DNA of 64,000 bases, from the NCBI GenBank assembly GCA_037576195.1, contig CM075101.1, positions 34,844,001 to 34,908,000 on the forward strand, given 5' to 3'. The notes beneath the pieces are model-generated. The model was not told the DNA's origin. It was given only the letters and a program-made list of their open reading frames with translations, and made no database searches. Within the stretch, counting starts at the first letter, position 1, and each line of letters begins with the position of its first letter. Shown piece after piece: positions 62,501-64,000 of the stretch. The DNA is from Phytoseiulus persimilis. Lineage: Eukaryota > Arthropoda > Arachnida > Mesostigmata > Phytoseiidae. The translations under genes and the position numbers were made by a program.

Positions 62501-63424
62501 GCTGGCCGGCAGTAAGCGAGCGAGCGTCTAAAAATATAAGATCGGACACTCCTGTGTTTGTCAACAAACAAAAACCTTGCAAGACTTGCTTCAAGATCGT
62601 ATCTGCATTGTCAAAGTCGCCTACATGAACACTGTCACGAAGCGACGCAACGATGACGTGCTCGATGATAACGAAGCGCAGTATGAACGCAGCGGACTTC
62701 ACACGCGGAAATTCATTCGAAACTTATGTCTCCGTATTTTAGGAAAACGTTGAAACGCGCCCCACCACGACGCGCGAATTTCACGTTGGAAAGTCACTCT
62801 CGCTTCCCGCAGACGAGACCAATTTCCCCCGATATTCATGCCGTACACGGAGATGACAACCGGGAGGAGGCGACGGCGTGAGGACTGTGAGCCATCGCAT
62901 CTCCGGTAAGGTTGTCACCCGCCGTCGACGATCTTCACTCCACGCTGACGAATGGAACACTGCGTTTCTTGTGTCGAGCGCGTGTGAACCGGTGCGACTA
63001 CGTCGAAGAACTGCTCACGGGTGGAACGCAGCGGCGGTGAAAATAAAAAGTTGTACGAACGACTAGACGCGCGGATAGACAATGGATGGAGGTCTGGTTG
63101 AAACGGGAAAGATTGGTAAAAACAATAAAAAACTAGCAGGAACAACGTACCGACAGTCGCTCCGGCGAGTCCGGCGCCGCAGAGCCACTGAGGACCCCAC
63201 GAATAAGTCCAGTCGCCTCTCTTTATCGTGTTCGCTGCTTCGACGACTCGGCGGCCCGCAACGAGCATCAGAGTCACTGTGAGCTCGGCCACCGAGTTTG
63301 AGGAGACGCTCGGAGTGTTAGAAACAGCGATCTTCAGTTTTTCCGCTGCTTTCCTGTCGATGTGTTCGTAACCCACGGACATGGTCGCGATGATCTTCAA
63401 GTTCTTACCGGCGGCCTCGATCAC
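59582..63424 (-). CDS. GRHPR: glyoxylate/hydroxypyruvate reductase, last four coding exons (5' end missing)
   Basis: Reads leftward with exons 63424-63151, 61496-61321, 60338-60179 and 59763-59582, all GT-AG (donors GTACGT, GTGAGT, GTGAGT). The joined frame gives 263 residues and TAG. The enzyme reduces glyoxylate and hydroxypyruvate with NAD(P)H, in cytosol and mitochondria in animals. Seen: TMSVGYEHID substrate-loop motif (residues 14-23), GDWTYSWGPQWLCGAGL (70-86), which is typical of GRHPR rather than other D-2-hydroxyacid dehydrogenases, a Rossmann GFVGMGKIA (92-100), and the catalytic triad Arg180 (INTSRGG), Glu209 (DPEPLP) and His228 (TPHIGSAE). Length and spacing match animal GRHPR without gaps; about 60 N-terminal residues must lie beyond 64000. 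The third Gly of the Rossmann motif is Ala, and the usual Gly-Leu-Asp-Val is Ala-Ile-Asp-Val. The 1654-bp first intron contains GC-rich sequence and unidentified open frames. Confidence 0.93.
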
Positions 63425-64000
63425 CTATTGAAGCGAGCAAGGATGAGAACGGGTTGGAACCCCACGTGGCGTGTTTCGGATACCTCGACGAGAATTTTCC
63501 CAATCGCTCGCAATTCTGTTTCTGACGGGAGACTCGTTAGGAACGCGCGGTCGTTTCTGTGATTGCGGTTCGCACTTCGCGCGGCGGACAAACAGCCGAA
63601 TGCAATCCAAACACAAAGCGAAGAAACTTCTGTTTCATAATGGGTTCTCCGCTAGTTGTGGTTGTTTCTGTGGAAATGGGAACAACCGTCTCAGAAACGC
63701 GTTTCGACGCTTTTGACATCGAACCGTGCACTGAGAAACGCTATCCCTGCGGTGGGCCAAGTCGAGCGATAAAATACAAATTCTACGATACGTTATCTGA
63801 TTACATAGTTGGCCAATGGTGCGTGGCGGTCTTCCTGCTCGATCGTTGCTCAGAAATACTCGGGACGACACGACCCCACCGTTATGAGAAATCATCACAT
63901 GCGCCCGCAATCAAACCGAGAGTGGAGTATTGGAAGGGTTCTCTCGAGAGTTTGCATTTGCTTCCTAAGAGAAGCTCTATACCTCGGCATCGATCGGGTC
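63425..64000 (-). other. intron upstream of the first visible GRHPR exon
   Basis: The acceptor CTTCAATAG ends at 63425. No sequence encoding the expected N-terminal strand (a hydrophobic VLVTR-like start) was found in any frame up to the edge, so the missing exon or exons lie further right. The open frames here look like chance. Confidence 0.6.

Noticed and set aside
1..64000. CRISPR arrays, bacterial operons, prophage
   Set aside because: No spaced direct repeats of CRISPR type; genes are spliced with eukaryotic promoters and poly(A) signals. The only tandem repeats are coding minisatellites and simple repeats.

Overview
The window is eukaryotic nuclear DNA, most likely from an arthropod and quite possibly a mite. 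It has spliced genes with short GT-AG introns, TATA/initiator promoters about 30 bp apart and AATAAA poly(A) signals. It also has a cluster of secreted AAPA-type repeat proteins of the kind found in arthropod cuticle. There are no operons, ribosome binding sites or bacterial features. The species is an inference; no sequence here names it.

Supported content lies mainly in the right third. Three small secreted repeat-protein genes sit in tandem on the minus strand: 42.1-42.6 kb (single exon), 46.8-47.7 kb (three exons) and 49.8-50.2 kb (single exon). All share a signal peptide beginning MFAxK, have a TATA box about 60-70 bp upstream of the ATG and a poly(A) signal 50-95 bp after the stop. At 59.6-63.4 kb, also on the minus strand, are the last four coding exons of a glyoxylate/hydroxypyruvate reductase (GRHPR). 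Its first exon or exons lie beyond the right edge.

The left two thirds are much harder to read. At 5.54-5.79 kb (minus) there is a terminal coding exon with the fourth transmembrane segment of a Cys-loop (pentameric) ligand-gated ion channel. The rest of that gene must lie at higher coordinates, and only parts of its intracellular loop can be guessed, near 10.6-10.9 kb and 12.5-13.4 kb. At 14.9-15.3 kb (plus) there is the C-terminal dimerisation domain of a decayed hAT-type transposase. The rest of 0-42 kb looks like intron and intergenic DNA. It holds several long open frames of unknown status, a few candidate exons with good splice sites, simple repeats, and possible scraps of other transposons.

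The three repeat proteins probably work in the same structure, the cuticle or another extracellular coat. The reductase works in glyoxylate and serine metabolism, and the channel in neuronal or muscle signalling. Nothing in the sequence ties these groups together functionally. Low-confidence entries are open frames or exon models that need a transcript or homology search to be believed.
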